The notes beneath the pieces are model-generated. The model had not been told where the DNA came from and searched no databases. It saw only the letters and a list, made by a program, of their open reading frames with translations. The position numbers and the translations under genes were made by a program. Of a stretch of DNA of 64,000 nucleotides, positions 43,544 through 54,203 are shown piece by piece. Positions within the stretch are counted from its first letter, which is position 1; the number at the start of each line of letters is the position of its first letter. Origin of the DNA: Thermothielavioides terrestris NRRL 8126 (Eukaryota; Ascomycota; Sordariomycetes; Sordariales; Chaetomiaceae); assembly GCF_000226115.1 (NCBI RefSeq), contig NC_016458.1, forward strand, positions 5,986,001-6,050,000. The letters run 5' to 3'.

Positions 43544-45616
43544 TCAAACAGCCCCGCTTTCAACCAGCATGGACACGAACTCTCGATTCGCTGCGACCCT
43601 ACTCTTCCGCGTCTGCAGGGAAGTAACCATCTTCGCGATGGCCTCGGCGCGGGGGTCAGCGATGCGGATGCAATCCCGCAGACCGCGCTGGATGGCTTCG
43701 TCGGCCAAGACCGGGGGCTCCTCATGCTTCATCTCGTAATAGCAACGCCGAAGCCCATGGATGATCCGCACCCGGTGGCCGTCCTCCGCAAGGAGTCTGT
43801 AGACGCGTGCGTAGAGCCGCCGCGACCTCGGCTGGCAGTGCCGCGGCGGGATGCGCCACACGTCCCAGAACCTCTCCCACTTCCCGGCCTTCGCGTACGC
43901 CTGCAGAAGCCGGGCCAGCAAGTCCTCGGACGGGCAGGGGAGGTCTGCCTGCGCCAACAGGGTTTCGAACTGGGCGAGGAGGCGTGCAGCTTCCGGTGCC
44001 GGGCTAGGGTTCCGCACCAGCGCCTCGATGACGGTCACCAGCACGTCGTGGTCGAGCACCTTCTCGCCACGGATGAACATCGTGTCGATGATCTGCATGG
44101 CGAGGGCGGCCTGGTCCCGGACGGCGGCATCGGTCCGGGCAGGAACGCCAAAAACGGACTGGATAAGCCGCAGGCATGTTGTGCGCGTCAGCACATCACC
44201 CGAGAACTGGATTTGTCTGAGCCACTCCATCGCAACGCCGACGTCGTACCCGGGAAGGTCGCGCGCGCGTGCGATGTCCCACAGCCAAAGCCGGTGCTCA
44301 AACGCCACCAGGGGTGGGAGGTTTTCCAATGCCCGCTCATATAGACGGAGAAAGCCCGAAGGTTGGATGCCCTCGATCCTCGCCAGCGCCGTGTTTGCTT
44401 GCTCTTCCGACAGACTGCTCCAGTAATCCTTCAGCTGGCTCAGGATCTCGAGTTTGGAGTCCACATCGTGTCGCAAAATGTCGGATGCCATAGCGATCGC
44501 CAAGTTGTCATTGGAATTGTCGCGCACGAGGTCGGAGAGGACGACGTCCCCCGGCCGCCTCGACGATGTGGAGAAAGAACGGCGGCCATCGAGCATCGGC
44601 CGGCTGGCTGGCCGTGTCGGGGTCGCGACGGGTGCATCAACGGCTTCGAACGAGCCCGCCTTCTCCATGCTCCGTTTCAGCTTGTCACTCCACAGCGTCT
44701 CCAAATCCAATTCGCGCCTCCGCGAATCAGTCAGCATCTGCACGACGATCGTCGTGCCCGTCTGCGGCACCCCAAAGCCCGTCGGCCTGCCGTGCTCGTC
44801 CACCATCTGGACCTCCTCGTGCGAGCCGCCGACCAAGCCGAGGTTGACACAAATCCACCCCGTGGTGATGCCGTCGTCTTCGCCGCGCGCCGCGAGCCCC
44901 GACGTACCCAGCAGCTTCGCCTTGCGCGCCATCCGCTTGAGCTTGATCTTGAGCTCGTTGCGCCCCAGCAGGCCGTCCGCCTTGGCCGACACGCCGCGCC
45001 CGCGCAGCCACCGCACCAGCCGATCCGCCGAGACGTGGAGGTGCCGCTCGCTGCGGGCCGTCCCGAAGAGCATGATCAGATCCGGCCCGAGCGCCGCGGG
45101 CGGGTCCAAGGCGCGCAGGTCGAGCAGCGACAAGTCGTCCATGCCCAGCTCGTCAGCCACGAATCTGAGCAGCGGCTCCATCAGCTTCGGCGACCCGTCG
45201 GGCACGTCGGGCAGCGGCGACGGTTCGTGCAGCAGCGTCGGGTGCCGCGGCGCCTCGACCTGAAGATACCACGGTACATCTGACGACGACGCGCCGGACC
45301 CGGAGGAAGAGGAGGCGGTCGGCTCTCCGTTGTCATTCCTGTCGCCGTTGTCGCGCCGCTCCTCGACCCGTTCTTCGATCGCGGGACTGCTCAAGAGTCG
45401 AGCGGTGGGTCGGAACGTCGAGAATGCGGCGGCGCCCAAGCCTGCAGTTGTCGGGGCGGCGATGCGTCGGCTTGTGACAGTCCCCGTGGGCATCCGCGCG
45501 TGGGCTTCTTCTGTCAGGTTGCTGAGGAAGAGCCGCAGTGCCGACTGGCGGCAGGCCGAGCAGCGGGCCGCCCGCAGGGTGGACGCGGGGATCATTGCTG
45601 CAGCAACAGCCGGCAT
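43544..45616 (-). CDS. ATP25: Mitochondrial ATP synthase assembly / mRNA stability factor ATP25
   Basis: Single exon, 690 aa, ATG 45616. In yeast Atp25 is cleaved: the C-terminal half stabilises the OLI1/ATP9 transcript and the N-terminal, RsfS-like half promotes Atp9 ring formation. Here the N-terminus is a clear mitochondrial presequence (Arg/Ala/Ser-rich, few acids). An RsfS-like region follows: LLRFVADELGMDDLSLLDLR, ALGPDLIMLFGTARSERHLHVSADRLVRWLRG, and TGWICVNLGL. The C-terminal half (about 350-690) is helical, matching the M domain. The gene stands head-to-head with the mitochondrial RNA polymerase, and its stop is 164 bp from that of PPX1. In fungi where ATP9 is nuclear, the RNA-stabilising role may differ. 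Confidence 0.9.
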   Translation of the reverse strand: MPAVAAAMIPASTLRAARCSACRQSALRLFLSNLTEEAHARMPTGTVTSRRIAAPTTAGLGAAAFSTFRPTARLLSSPAIEERVEERRDNGDRNDNGEPTASSSSGSGASSSDVPWYLQVEAPRHPTLLHEPSPLPDVPDGSPKLMEPLLRFVADELGMDDLSLLDLRALDPPAALGPDLIMLFGTARSERHLHVSADRLVRWLRGRGVSAKADGLLGRNELKIKLKRMARKAKLLGTSGLAARGEDDGITTGWICVNLGLVGGSHEEVQMVDEHGRPTGFGVPQTGTTIVVQMLTDSRRRELDLETLWSDKLKRSMEKAGSFEAVDAPVATPTRPASRPMLDGRRSFSTSSRRPGDVVLSDLVRDNSNDNLAIAMASDILRHDVDSKLEILSQLKDYWSSLSEEQANTALARIEGIQPSGFLRLYERALENLPPLVAFEHRLWLWDIARARDLPGYDVGVAMEWLRQIQFSGDVLTRTTCLRLIQSVFGVPARTDAAVRDQAALAMQIIDTMFIRGEKVLDHDVLVTVIEALVRNPSPAPEAARLLAQFETLLAQADLPCPSEDLLARLLQAYAKAGKWERFWDVWRIPPRHCQPRSRRLYARVYRLLAEDGHRVRIIHGLRRCYYEMKHEEPPVLADEAIQRGLRDCIRIADPRAEAIAKMVTSLQTRKSRVAANREFVSMLVESGAV

Positions 45617-46248
45617 TGAAAGGTCGAATTGGCGTAAAACGGTGATTTACCGAGACATCGTACTTCCTATTGCGTGTTCACAGGATGGAGTGTAGCCCTG
45701 CTGCACTGTTCCGGTTCCCTGCGAGTTGTCGAGGAAGCAAGCTCGCGTGCCGTTTGGCGTCTTGGCGGGAAAGCGGCGTTGCGGGCCCGCTCGCAAAGGT
45801 GGAGAACGAGAAGCTCGCCATCCAATTGGATACGCAGAACCTAGTGTAGATTTTTTTTCCCCATCCATTGGAGAAGGCAAGCTCGAGTCTCCACTCGTCC
45901 AGGGCGCTGGGAGGCCAATTTTTTCGAGATCTTCGGCTCCAAACAGCGGCGATTGTTCAGTCTGTTCTGCGTCCCTTCCCCGAACACGTCTCGGGTTCGC
46001 TGTCCTCCCACACACCGGCGAGCTGGCAGCAGCTTTCTTTCTGTATTACAGTCGCGGACTCTGCTTTCCTTGTTTTAGTACCGTTGTTATTCTGTTTAAT
46101 GACTTAACTTCCCAACCTCCCCGGCTCTCGGCAGACCGCGCTCCTTGCAGCTTCCCGCGGGAAGCCCTTCTCTCCTTCCTCCCACGCCGCCTCCTCCTGC
46201 CCCCTTCTCCGTCCTCTTTCTTGAGCGACGACTAGGTGCCTGGCCAAA
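45617..46248. promoter_or_regulatory. Shared divergent promoter of ATP25 and mitochondrial RNA polymerase
   Basis: 632 bp separate the two start codons. Pyrimidine-rich sequence lies just before the polymerase ATG. No shared motif was proven by eye. Confidence 0.5.
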
Positions 46249-49200
46249 ATGCTCGTCCGCCCGGGCGCTGCGCGACAGCCCCTCCCTATGCGCCAGCTCC
46301 TGGCATCCCGCCATCTCCGTCTTGCTTCCAGATGCTGTGTTGCCGCTCCGCCCGCCCTGCTCGCTGAAACGCGGCGCGTCCTCACGACTGCGACCGATGC
46401 ACGGCCGTGGAAGAGGAAGTCCTTTCGCGCCCTCGTCGGCTTCGAGCGCAGCCTGGCTACCGCGGTCGAGGAGCGCCGCTTCGGCGACGATGTCCCATTC
46501 GAGGGCCTCCCCGGGGGGCTGGCCTCGCAGTACCAGTCAGAGCAATCGCGGTCGCCGCTCTACATGCTAAAGCCCCTCAGTGGCCGGTCCCCGCTGGTGC
46601 TGGACGAGCAGAAAGCGTACCCGCCTAGGCAGCGCGTCAATCACTACGGCATCCCCGGCGACGTCGAGGAGATGCTGTCCGTCTTTGAGGCTTGCGTGCA
46701 GGTTGGCCGAATGGACCGCGCCGCTCTGGTGCTCAAGCGCTTTGGGAGGATGTCCGTCTTGGATGGTCACGAGATGATGCAGCTGCACAATCGGTATCTG
46801 CAAGGCCGCGTCGCTCAACTCGCCGCCGAGCCCGACCGGGAAACGGCCGAAGAAGTTCACAAGTGGTTTGAGCTGAACATCCGGGGACAACACCTGCCGA
46901 TTACCCCCCTCACCATCGCCTGCATGCTCAAGACGGCGCTTCTGACCTCGGAGGGCAGCGATCTGAGCTCGAGGATCGACCGTTACATGAGCCTTATGCC
47001 TCAGCAGAGCTCCTCAGAACCCCTGGACCTGGGAAATGTTTTGACCGACGAAGACCTGGAAACCATCGCCGAAATATGCCCCAGTTTCTACCTTCCCGAG
47101 GATGCTTCCGTTCCGGCCGACGCCGACGCTGCGGCTGCCGAAGACGGTACCCTGGAGGAGCAGGCGGGTACCAGCGACCTGAAGAAGGGGCCGTCGACCG
47201 CCACCCCGGAAGTTCTCAGCACGCCACAGAAGGGCATGGGGCTCAGATCCTTGAAGGAGACACTTTCCCTGTTTGCCGAACTTCCGGATGGCCTGGATAT
47301 CGCCTCCCTTTCCCAATCTCAACGTCAGGAGGTGCAAGCCAAGCTGGAGAGGGACTGCATCGATGCCGCGATAAATAGGTGGCGGAGTGAGAACGAGGCG
47401 CTGATGAGCATGGGTCTTAATACGCAGCTCGCGACCCCGTCTCTCAATTCGAGGCTGTATGACTGGCATCGGGCCCTGGAGGCCCGCATTGCCGCCGAGC
47501 AAGCCAAGGTCGACAAGTCGGAGTCGGCTCCCAAAAAGTCTCAGGAGGACTTGGACCGTTGCCTGTACGGGCCGCATCTCCTGCAGGCACCGGCCAAGCG
47601 CCTCGCCGCCGTCACCATCCTCAGCGCGCTCAGCATCCTCGCCATGCATGGCGCCGATAAGGGCATCCCGGTCTCCAACATGGTACAGCAAGTGGCTAAA
47701 ATTGCCGAGGAAGACATTCGGTCACAGATCTTGGCGAAGAGCCTTCCCTACGCGAGATTGAAGTTGAAGCACCGCAGGCAGCAGAATGCCCGCCAGTTGA
47801 TTCGCCAACGGGAACGCAAGATCGAGGAGCCCCCGAGCAATGAGCCCGAGACCGGGGCCCGGACGCTCTCTGTCAACGCTGTCAGCAAGGAGATTGGAGA
47901 GTCTCCACCTGACCGCCTGGAAGCTCGCTGGCCGACAGTTATCCGGGCAAAGTTCGGTGCTGTGCTGCTCGGTGCCTTGATCGACTCGGCCAAGATCGTC
48001 GTCAATCGGGAACACCCCGACACCAAGCAAATGGTGACGCAATCGATGCCGGCCTTTATCCACACTGTGCAACTCAAGAAGGGAAGGAAGGTGGGCGTCA
48101 TTCAGCCCAACCGTGCCTTGGTGGATTTGATGAAGCGCGAGCCCCGCGGGGAAGCACTTGCTCGCCACCTGCCCATGGTTGTCGAGCCGGTGCCGTGGAG
48201 CCGCTTCGACAAAGGCGGCTTCATCGGATCCCCCAGCCCCCTCATCCGGCTGAAGAACCACGAGAAGGAACAGCGCTTCTACGCCGAGGCGGCTATCGAG
48301 CGAGGTGACATGGAGCAGATGATGCGGGGCCTTGATGTGCTGGGCAAGACCGCCTGGAGGATCAACCGCCCCGTCTTCGACGTGATGCTGGAGGCCTGGA
48401 ACAGCGGGGAAGAGTTCGCCAACTTCCCCGCCCTGGACCCCAAGATTCCCATCCCGCCGGAGCCAGATTCGACCGACGATCCGATGAAGCGGCGGTTGTG
48501 GGTCAGGGCTGTCAAGGCCGCCGAGAACGAGAAATCCGGATTGCATTCTGTCCGCTGCTTCATCAACTTCCAGCTCGAGATCGCCCGGGCCTTCCGGGAC
48601 CAGACGTTTTATTTCCCTCACAACCTCGATTTCCGCGGGCGCGCGTATCCGCTGCCGACGTACCTGAACCACATGGGCGCCGACCACATGCGCGGCCTGC
48701 TGATCTTCGCCAAGGGAAAGCCCCTGGGCAAGAACGGACTCCGTTGGCTCAAGGTCCATCTCTCCAACGTTTACGGGTTCGACAAGGCCAGCCTGCAGGA
48801 ACGCGAAGATTTTGCGAACCAGAACCTAGAAAACATTTTCGACTCGGCCGACAACCCGCTGACCGGCAAGCGGTGGTGGCTGGGCGCCGAGGACCCATGG
48901 CAGTGCCTTGCGGCGTGCTTCGAGCTGAAGGCCGCCCTGTCATCTCCGGATCCCGCCGCCTTTGTCTCCCACTTCCCAGTCCACCAGGACGGCACCTGCA
49001 ACGGGCTGCAGCACTATGCTGCTCTGGGCGGCGACACTTGGGGAGCGCAGCAAGTGAACCTGTTGCCGGGAGACCGGCCGGCCGACGTGTACGCCGCCGT
49101 CGCCGAACTGGTACAAGAACAAGTGGCCAAGGACGTGGCGGCTGGTAACAACTTCGCCAAGGCCGTCGACGGGAAAATTAACAGGAAGGTGGTCAAGCAG

Positions 49201-50475
49201 ACGGTCATGACCAACGTTTACGGCGTGACGTTCGTTGGTGCCAAGAAGCAGGTCCAGAAGCAACTGGACGCCCTGTATCCGGACATTGAGAAGGAGACGG
49301 GCATCAGCTCGGCAATTCTCGGTTCCTACATCGCCTCCAAGGTCTTCGTGGCACTATCCACTATGTTCCGCGGCGCCCACGACATCCAGAATTGGCTAGG
49401 CGAGATTGGCGGCCGCGTGTGCCGGGCGGTGACACCGGAACAGCTAGACAGGCTCGCCGAGTCGTCAGGCGAGAAGGTCGTCAGACGGAAGACGGTCAAG
49501 ACGGAGCGCTCGACCGAAGACGAGTTAGCCTCCCAGTTCCGCAACACGCTTGTTTGGACGACGCCTCTACGGATGCCCGTGGTGCAGCCTTACAGAAAGA
49601 GCGGCACCCGCCTGATCTCCACCTGTCTCCAGGACCTGATCTTGACTTCCACGGAGCGTGACGACCCGGTGAACCGGCGCAAGCAGCTCCAGGCGTTCCC
49701 GCCCAACTTCATCCACTCGCTCGACGCCAGCCACATGATGCTGTCGGCGCTCGAGTGCAACGACATGGGGCTCACGTTTGCTGCCGTCCACGACTCGTTC
49801 TGGACGCACGCGGCCGACGTGGATGCCATGAACACGGTCATTCGCGACTCCTTCATCCGGATCCACCGGGAGGATGTCATTGGCCGTCTCAAGGCCGAGT
49901 TCGAGGCCCGGTACCGGGGCTGCATCTACCGGGCGAAGATCGACGCCGGTACCGACGTCGCCAAGGCGATCACGGCGCACCGCAAGAAACACCGGCTGAC
50001 GGCCAAGGAGGAGCTGCTGCAGGAGCGGCGGCGCCAACTGCTGCTGCAGTCGCGGAACCCGCAGGAGGTGGCCGAAGGGAAGGCAATGGTCACGCCAGCC
50101 AGCATCTTCGAGCAGATGGCTACGCCCGACATGGTGGCTAACGCGGTGGACCCCGACGAGCTGCGGGCCGACGACGAAGACGAGGAGGCGGCGAGCGACG
50201 GCGACGACTCCCGGGAGCCCGGCGAGCTCTGCGAGCCAGCGCCGCCTACGAAGAGCAAGGAACTCAAAGGCATGGAAAACTTTGGCAACCAGCTCGCTGC
50301 GCTCCACGGATCCAACTACTTTGTCATGGAGATGACCAAGTCGATCAGGCGGGAGGGTAGATACACGAAGACGCCGCCAGTCTGGCTGTGGATGCCGCTC
50401 ACGTTCCCCGACATACCCAAGAAGGGCAGCTTCGACGTGGCAAAGCTCAAGGAGAGCAAGTATTTCTTCTCCTGA
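46249..50475 (+). CDS. RPO41: Mitochondrial DNA-directed RNA polymerase (T7-like)
   Basis: Single exon, 1408 aa; RPO41 in yeast, cyt-5 in Neurospora. Transcribes the mitochondrial genome. The N-terminus is an Arg/Ala/Ser-rich presequence. Next come an N-terminal extension and helical domain, then the single-subunit polymerase core: FYFPHNLDFRGRAYPLPTYL, DGTCNGLQHYAALGGD with catalytic Asp near 914, the O-helix KQTVMTNVYGVTF with Lys near 983, NFIHSLDASHMM, and AVHDSFWTHA with the second catalytic Asp near 1182. The final WLPLTFP-type segment (WMPLTFPDIPKKGSFDV) is near the end, as expected. An acidic insert (about 1305-1325) lies in the C-terminal region. All polymerase residues are intact. 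Divergent from ATP25. Confidence 0.97.
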   Translation: MLVRPGAARQPLPMRQLLASRHLRLASRCCVAAPPALLAETRRVLTTATDARPWKRKSFRALVGFERSLATAVEERRFGDDVPFEGLPGGLASQYQSEQSRSPLYMLKPLSGRSPLVLDEQKAYPPRQRVNHYGIPGDVEEMLSVFEACVQVGRMDRAALVLKRFGRMSVLDGHEMMQLHNRYLQGRVAQLAAEPDRETAEEVHKWFELNIRGQHLPITPLTIACMLKTALLTSEGSDLSSRIDRYMSLMPQQSSSEPLDLGNVLTDEDLETIAEICPSFYLPEDASVPADADAAAAEDGTLEEQAGTSDLKKGPSTATPEVLSTPQKGMGLRSLKETLSLFAELPDGLDIASLSQSQRQEVQAKLERDCIDAAINRWRSENEALMSMGLNTQLATPSLNSRLYDWHRALEARIAAEQAKVDKSESAPKKSQEDLDRCLYGPHLLQAPAKRLAAVTILSALSILAMHGADKGIPVSNMVQQVAKIAEEDIRSQILAKSLPYARLKLKHRRQQNARQLIRQRERKIEEPPSNEPETGARTLSVNAVSKEIGESPPDRLEARWPTVIRAKFGAVLLGALIDSAKIVVNREHPDTKQMVTQSMPAFIHTVQLKKGRKVGVIQPNRALVDLMKREPRGEALARHLPMVVEPVPWSRFDKGGFIGSPSPLIRLKNHEKEQRFYAEAAIERGDMEQMMRGLDVLGKTAWRINRPVFDVMLEAWNSGEEFANFPALDPKIPIPPEPDSTDDPMKRRLWVRAVKAAENEKSGLHSVRCFINFQLEIARAFRDQTFYFPHNLDFRGRAYPLPTYLNHMGADHMRGLLIFAKGKPLGKNGLRWLKVHLSNVYGFDKASLQEREDFANQNLENIFDSADNPLTGKRWWLGAEDPWQCLAACFELKAALSSPDPAAFVSHFPVHQDGTCNGLQHYAALGGDTWGAQQVNLLPGDRPADVYAAVAELVQEQVAKDVAAGNNFAKAVDGKINRKVVKQTVMTNVYGVTFVGAKKQVQKQLDALYPDIEKETGISSAILGSYIASKVFVALSTMFRGAHDIQNWLGEIGGRVCRAVTPEQLDRLAESSGEKVVRRKTVKTERSTEDELASQFRNTLVWTTPLRMPVVQPYRKSGTRLISTCLQDLILTSTERDDPVNRRKQLQAFPPNFIHSLDASHMMLSALECNDMGLTFAAVHDSFWTHAADVDAMNTVIRDSFIRIHREDVIGRLKAEFEARYRGCIYRAKIDAGTDVAKAITAHRKKHRLTAKEELLQERRRQLLLQSRNPQEVAEGKAMVTPASIFEQMATPDMVANAVDPDELRADDEDEEAASDGDDSREPGELCEPAPPTKSKELKGMENFGNQLAALHGSNYFVMEMTKSIRREGRYTKTPPVWLWMPLTFPDIPKKGSFDVAKLKESKYFFS

Positions 50476-52014
50476 GCGGGATGGCACACGGCCCGAGGGA
50501 TCTCATTCACTCTGTGTGTGTGTGTGTGTACATTAAAAAGTGGCATTCCCCCGGGTTTGCTTTTTGGCGGCGTTGTTTTTGATGTATGAGAAGGCATGGT
50601 TGGCATGGCGTTTGCGAGAAAGGGGGAGCTTGTCGGGACTGCATGTACATGAATGGTGGTTGAGGTATGATTCCTTATACTGTGTCAAATCTATATGATG
50701 TATATTAAAGCGTCGGGGAAGTATTGGAGATGTAATTAGATGGTTATATTCCCTTTTATTACGACACGCTCACGGTGACTTCTTGAGGCACCGTGTGCTG
50801 CGGCAGTTACATCAGTTTACGTTCGCCGTCTGTGGCTCCGGACCCCAATGTCCACTGTGTAAGCACCGCGTGTGTCTGTGTTGTACATACATACGCTCAA
50901 AGGGCAGAGACGGGCAGACTATGGCCCGGTTTACGAGCGGACTCACAAACAAGGACATATTCTTCTCTCACAGGGAGCCAACGGGCCAGCCCAGACCGCT
51001 CCGCGTTCCGTTAGCCTGACTCCCCCTCCCCCCACCCCCTTCATCTGCTACCAACCCACCGTCACAGGGAGTTGACATGAGGAAGAAACAACAAGATTTC
51101 CGGGGATCGGGATAAAGCTTGGCGGGGTGTCCAATTCAGCCGCGCAGCCCGCTGCGTTGTATTAAAAAGCTTAATCGTCTGATATTGCCCCGATGCTACC
51201 CCGGCGAGGGGGATGAAGCTTCTTTTTCTTTCTAGCCGGCCGCGTGGCGCTGGGCGTCGGGCAATCACGGTGCAGGGAAAAAGCGGGGGACGAAGGACCG
51301 TTTTCCTGTTCCTGGGGAAGACGAACGGGCGAGCGAACGAACGAACCGGGTTCCTGGTCCGTGGAGGCGAGTTGCTATTTTTATGTCTTTTTTTATTCGC
51401 TGTCGTAGTGTACATATATTGGGGTTGTTTTGTTCCGGGCCTGTATGATGTTGTCGTCGGTCGAACATTACGCAGTTGCGGATTACTCTCTTGCTCACCT
51501 TCCCTTGCTCACTTACATAGATGCGGTTGGCGGGGGAATCTTGGAGGTGAAGCCAACGCTTTGGAAGAATATGAGTAGTTATGGCAAGCGAAGGCTGTTG
51601 GGGCTGACATGTTTGTTGGCTACTCCGGGAATGGGGCGGTCGGCCGAAAATGTCCGTGGTCTGATGCTGACTCGGAAGCTGGCACTCCTTTTTTGCTGGC
51701 CCGGTCAGGATTTGACATCTGTTGTTACTGGCTCGGGAGGTTAGATTGGCTGAAGATTGTAACCACACCGCGGCCGCCCTTGCCATTACACGTATTGTGG
51801 GCGAACAGCGTCTCGTTCCCCGAGTTCCAACGGGTCAGCCGGGAATGGCTCCTAGCCGGGGAAGATCCTGAAATGAAGCTGTAATCAATATTCCAGAGGG
51901 GTATTTAAAGGGGATGGCTTTCCTATGTCTAAGACACACCGAAGTTGTCATACTTGAGCCTCATGTTCTCATACTCCACACAAGCACTACCAAGACACCC
52001 TCTTCAAGCTCAAC
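50476..52014. other. Intergenic, 1.5 kb
   Basis: A short TG microsatellite at about 50512-50529 lies just after RPO41. Frames at 51213-51786 have no domain features. The last 100 bp are the promoter and leader of the cysteine-rich secreted protein gene. Confidence 0.45.
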
Positions 52015-52801
52015 ATGCAGGTCTCACTCTCGAACACCGGCCTCCTGCTGGTGAGCATGCTGGTGGGGATCAGGTAAGTTCCCCTCCCCTGCCTACCCTT
52101 GACACGCACTCAAGGGACAGACCCAAGCCCTGTCTCGGCTGAACGCGTGTCTGTGTGTCCATCCGTCCGTACCTAGTCTGACACCCCCTTCACCACTCTC
52201 AGCTCAGCAGCGCCCGCACCGCCAGAGGTGACCCTCCCCAGCGGGCTCCCACCGACCTGCATCCGCTTCGATAACGGCGTGCTGCAGACCCCGTCGTGCT
52301 ACACCGCCACCGTCACGACGGTTCCCCGTAAGCCAGCTGCCCCATACATCCCTTAAAGAAGCAAAAACGACAGAGTGGATGTGGGTGAGTCAGTGAGTGA
52401 CTGACTGACTGACTGACCGTCGGCATGCAGTGGACTGCCCGCGGATTGAATGTCCTACGCAGAACATCTACTGCCCGCTGTACATCAAGGAGACGACCGT
52501 CGCCGTGCCGTGCAGGTAAGCCCCCTCCCCCTCCCCCCCCCCTCCTCCCCTCCACCCTTCCCCTTCCCTCCAGGGGTGTCTGTCCCTCGCCGAGATAGTA
52601 TCTTGCTGACTCGCCCTTGGCAGCACCGACTGCTGCCCGACGACGCCGACGCACACCGTGACGACCAAGTGTCCCGGCTGCAAGACGGGCTGCGTCATCC
52701 CCACCGAGACGATCACGGTCACCACCGGGTGCGGCAAGACGCATCCGGGCGGCTGGGGCCCGCCGCCGCCGACGCCCACGGCGACGCTCATTGATGGGTG
52801 A
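52015..52801 (+). CDS. Small secreted cysteine-rich protein
   Basis: Model: exons 52015-52073, 52203-52327, 52431-52515 and 52624-52801, 148 aa. The signal peptide (LLLVSMLVGISSAAPA) is followed by a mature part with 12 cysteines, including DCPRIECP, STDCCPTT and KCPGCKTGC. It is rich in Thr/Pro (TETITVTTGC, PPPPTPTATL), so heavy O-glycosylation is likely. No catalytic domain or known effector family was recognised. The three introns (129, 103 and 108 nt) are longer than average here, and the exon phases join cleanly. A role at the cell surface or in the environment is all that can be inferred. Confidence 0.8.
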
Positions 52802-52994
52802 GGGTGAGGAGGTTCAAGGCAGGGAAAAAGGGAGGGGGGTTCAGGGGCAATTGGGGTGGGATGAAGGGAAAGTTTGTTCATTCACCAAGTTTTGCGAGCG
52901 ACATGTCGTAACATTGGTCTATTTTGCTTGCTGGTGTCTTGCGCCGTATATCCGACTGGTATCTCCATACACTTGACACCCAAAACAACCCCGT

Positions 52995-54203
52995 TTACCG
53001 CACCTGGGCCCCCTTTAAGCTAGCGACCTTGCACACGCCGCCGCTCGCCGTGACCAGCTTGCCCAAGCCCGTCTTGCCCTCCAGCGCGTCGACGACGCCG
53101 GCATCAAACGCCACCTCGAGCTCGTCGGTGGTGGTGAAGCCCGGCTGGAAGGTCTCCCAGATCTTCTTCTTGGGGTTCAATACCTTCTCGGGCTCGCCCT
53201 GCCACCCCTCAAAATAGACGCGCTCGCCGGCCTTGGCGTCGGCTGGCGGGTTAACCAGCTCGACGGGGCCCTTGTGGTCGTCGGCCTCGCCCTCCTTCAA
53301 CCTGGGCGACGCTGCGAGCACCATGGCGCACGACTTGACGCCGCGCATCTTGACCGGCTTGAGGTTGCACACCACCACCACCTTGCGGCCCTGCATCTCT
53401 TCGAGCGGCACCAGCCCGTTCAGGCCGGAGCAGACGGTCCGCACCACCTGGCCTTCGTATTCGGACGTGTCTTCGGTGCCGGGCTTGTCGCCCACGGCGA
53501 TGGTCGAGACGTACAGAGAGTCCGCTTCAGGGTGCTTGATTGCCTTGAGGATGTGGCCCACGCGCAAGTCGATCAGGCACGGCGAGAGGACGGTCGGTGC
53601 CGGTGGAGGCGCCGGCTGCTTGGGCGCGCGCTCCTTCTTTTCCTTCTTCTGCTTCTGCTTGCCCTCGCCCGCGACGGCGTCCACAACCTCGGCCTTGACC
53701 TCGGCGGCCTTATCCGCCACGGCGCCGGCGGTCTCCTTTGTTCGGTCAACGAGGGTCTTGTCTCCGCCGGCAGCAGCGGCCGCGGCCGCGGCAGCCTTTT
53801 CCTTCTTCAGGCGCTCCTTCTCGGCCTTGGCATCGACGGGGGGCTTCACATAGAGGATCTCGTCGGCATCGACCTGCACCTTGTCGGCCGCGGCGATGTT
53901 GAGGCCAAAGAGCGGGCTGTTCTGGACGAAGTCGACGAGGCGCACGATGTTGGGACGGCCCTGCTCGCCGGTCCGCTGCTCGGGCGTCCAGGCCTTGACG
54001 AGCGGAGCGAGAGCCTCGTACAAGGCGACGTCGGCCTTGCTGGGTTTGGTGCCGAGCGCGGTGGTGCGGGTCGCAAGGTCGGCGTTGAGAGTGTCCAGGA
54101 GCGCGTCCGAGGCGGTCTCCTTGAGCGCGGAGGCCTTGTCCAGCCACGCTTGGATCTCGGACTCCTCGGCCGGAGTGTACTTTTGGGCGTCAAGAGCAGC
54201 CAT
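52995..54203 (-). CDS. ARC1: tRNA-binding aminoacylation cofactor, ARC1/AIMP1 type
   Basis: Single exon, 402 aa, ATG 54203. In yeast Arc1p binds methionyl- and glutamyl-tRNA synthetases and delivers tRNA. The N-terminal region (about 1-120) is a GST-C-like helical domain (LADLATRTT-type helix, ALYEALAPLVKAW, RLVDFVQNSPLF). The middle (about 130-210) is a Lys/Ala-rich, likely coiled tRNA-contacting linker with KKEKAAAAAAAAAGG. The C-terminal half is the EMAP-II/tRNA-binding OB fold: LIDLRVGHILKAIKHPEADSLY, VVRTVCSGLNGLVPLEEMQG, KVVVVCNLKPVKMRGVKSCAM. No synthetase domain is present. The same frame stays open for 537 bp upstream of the chosen ATG, with a presequence-like stretch just before it. 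Confidence 0.9.
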   Translation of the reverse strand: MAALDAQKYTPAEESEIQAWLDKASALKETASDALLDTLNADLATRTTALGTKPSKADVALYEALAPLVKAWTPEQRTGEQGRPNIVRLVDFVQNSPLFGLNIAAADKVQVDADEILYVKPPVDAKAEKERLKKEKAAAAAAAAAGGDKTLVDRTKETAGAVADKAAEVKAEVVDAVAGEGKQKQKKEKKERAPKQPAPPPAPTVLSPCLIDLRVGHILKAIKHPEADSLYVSTIAVGDKPGTEDTSEYEGQVVRTVCSGLNGLVPLEEMQGRKVVVVCNLKPVKMRGVKSCAMVLAASPRLKEGEADDHKGPVELVNPPADAKAGERVYFEGWQGEPEKVLNPKKKIWETFQPGFTTTDELEVAFDAGVVDALEGKTGLGKLVTASGGVCKVASLKGAQVR

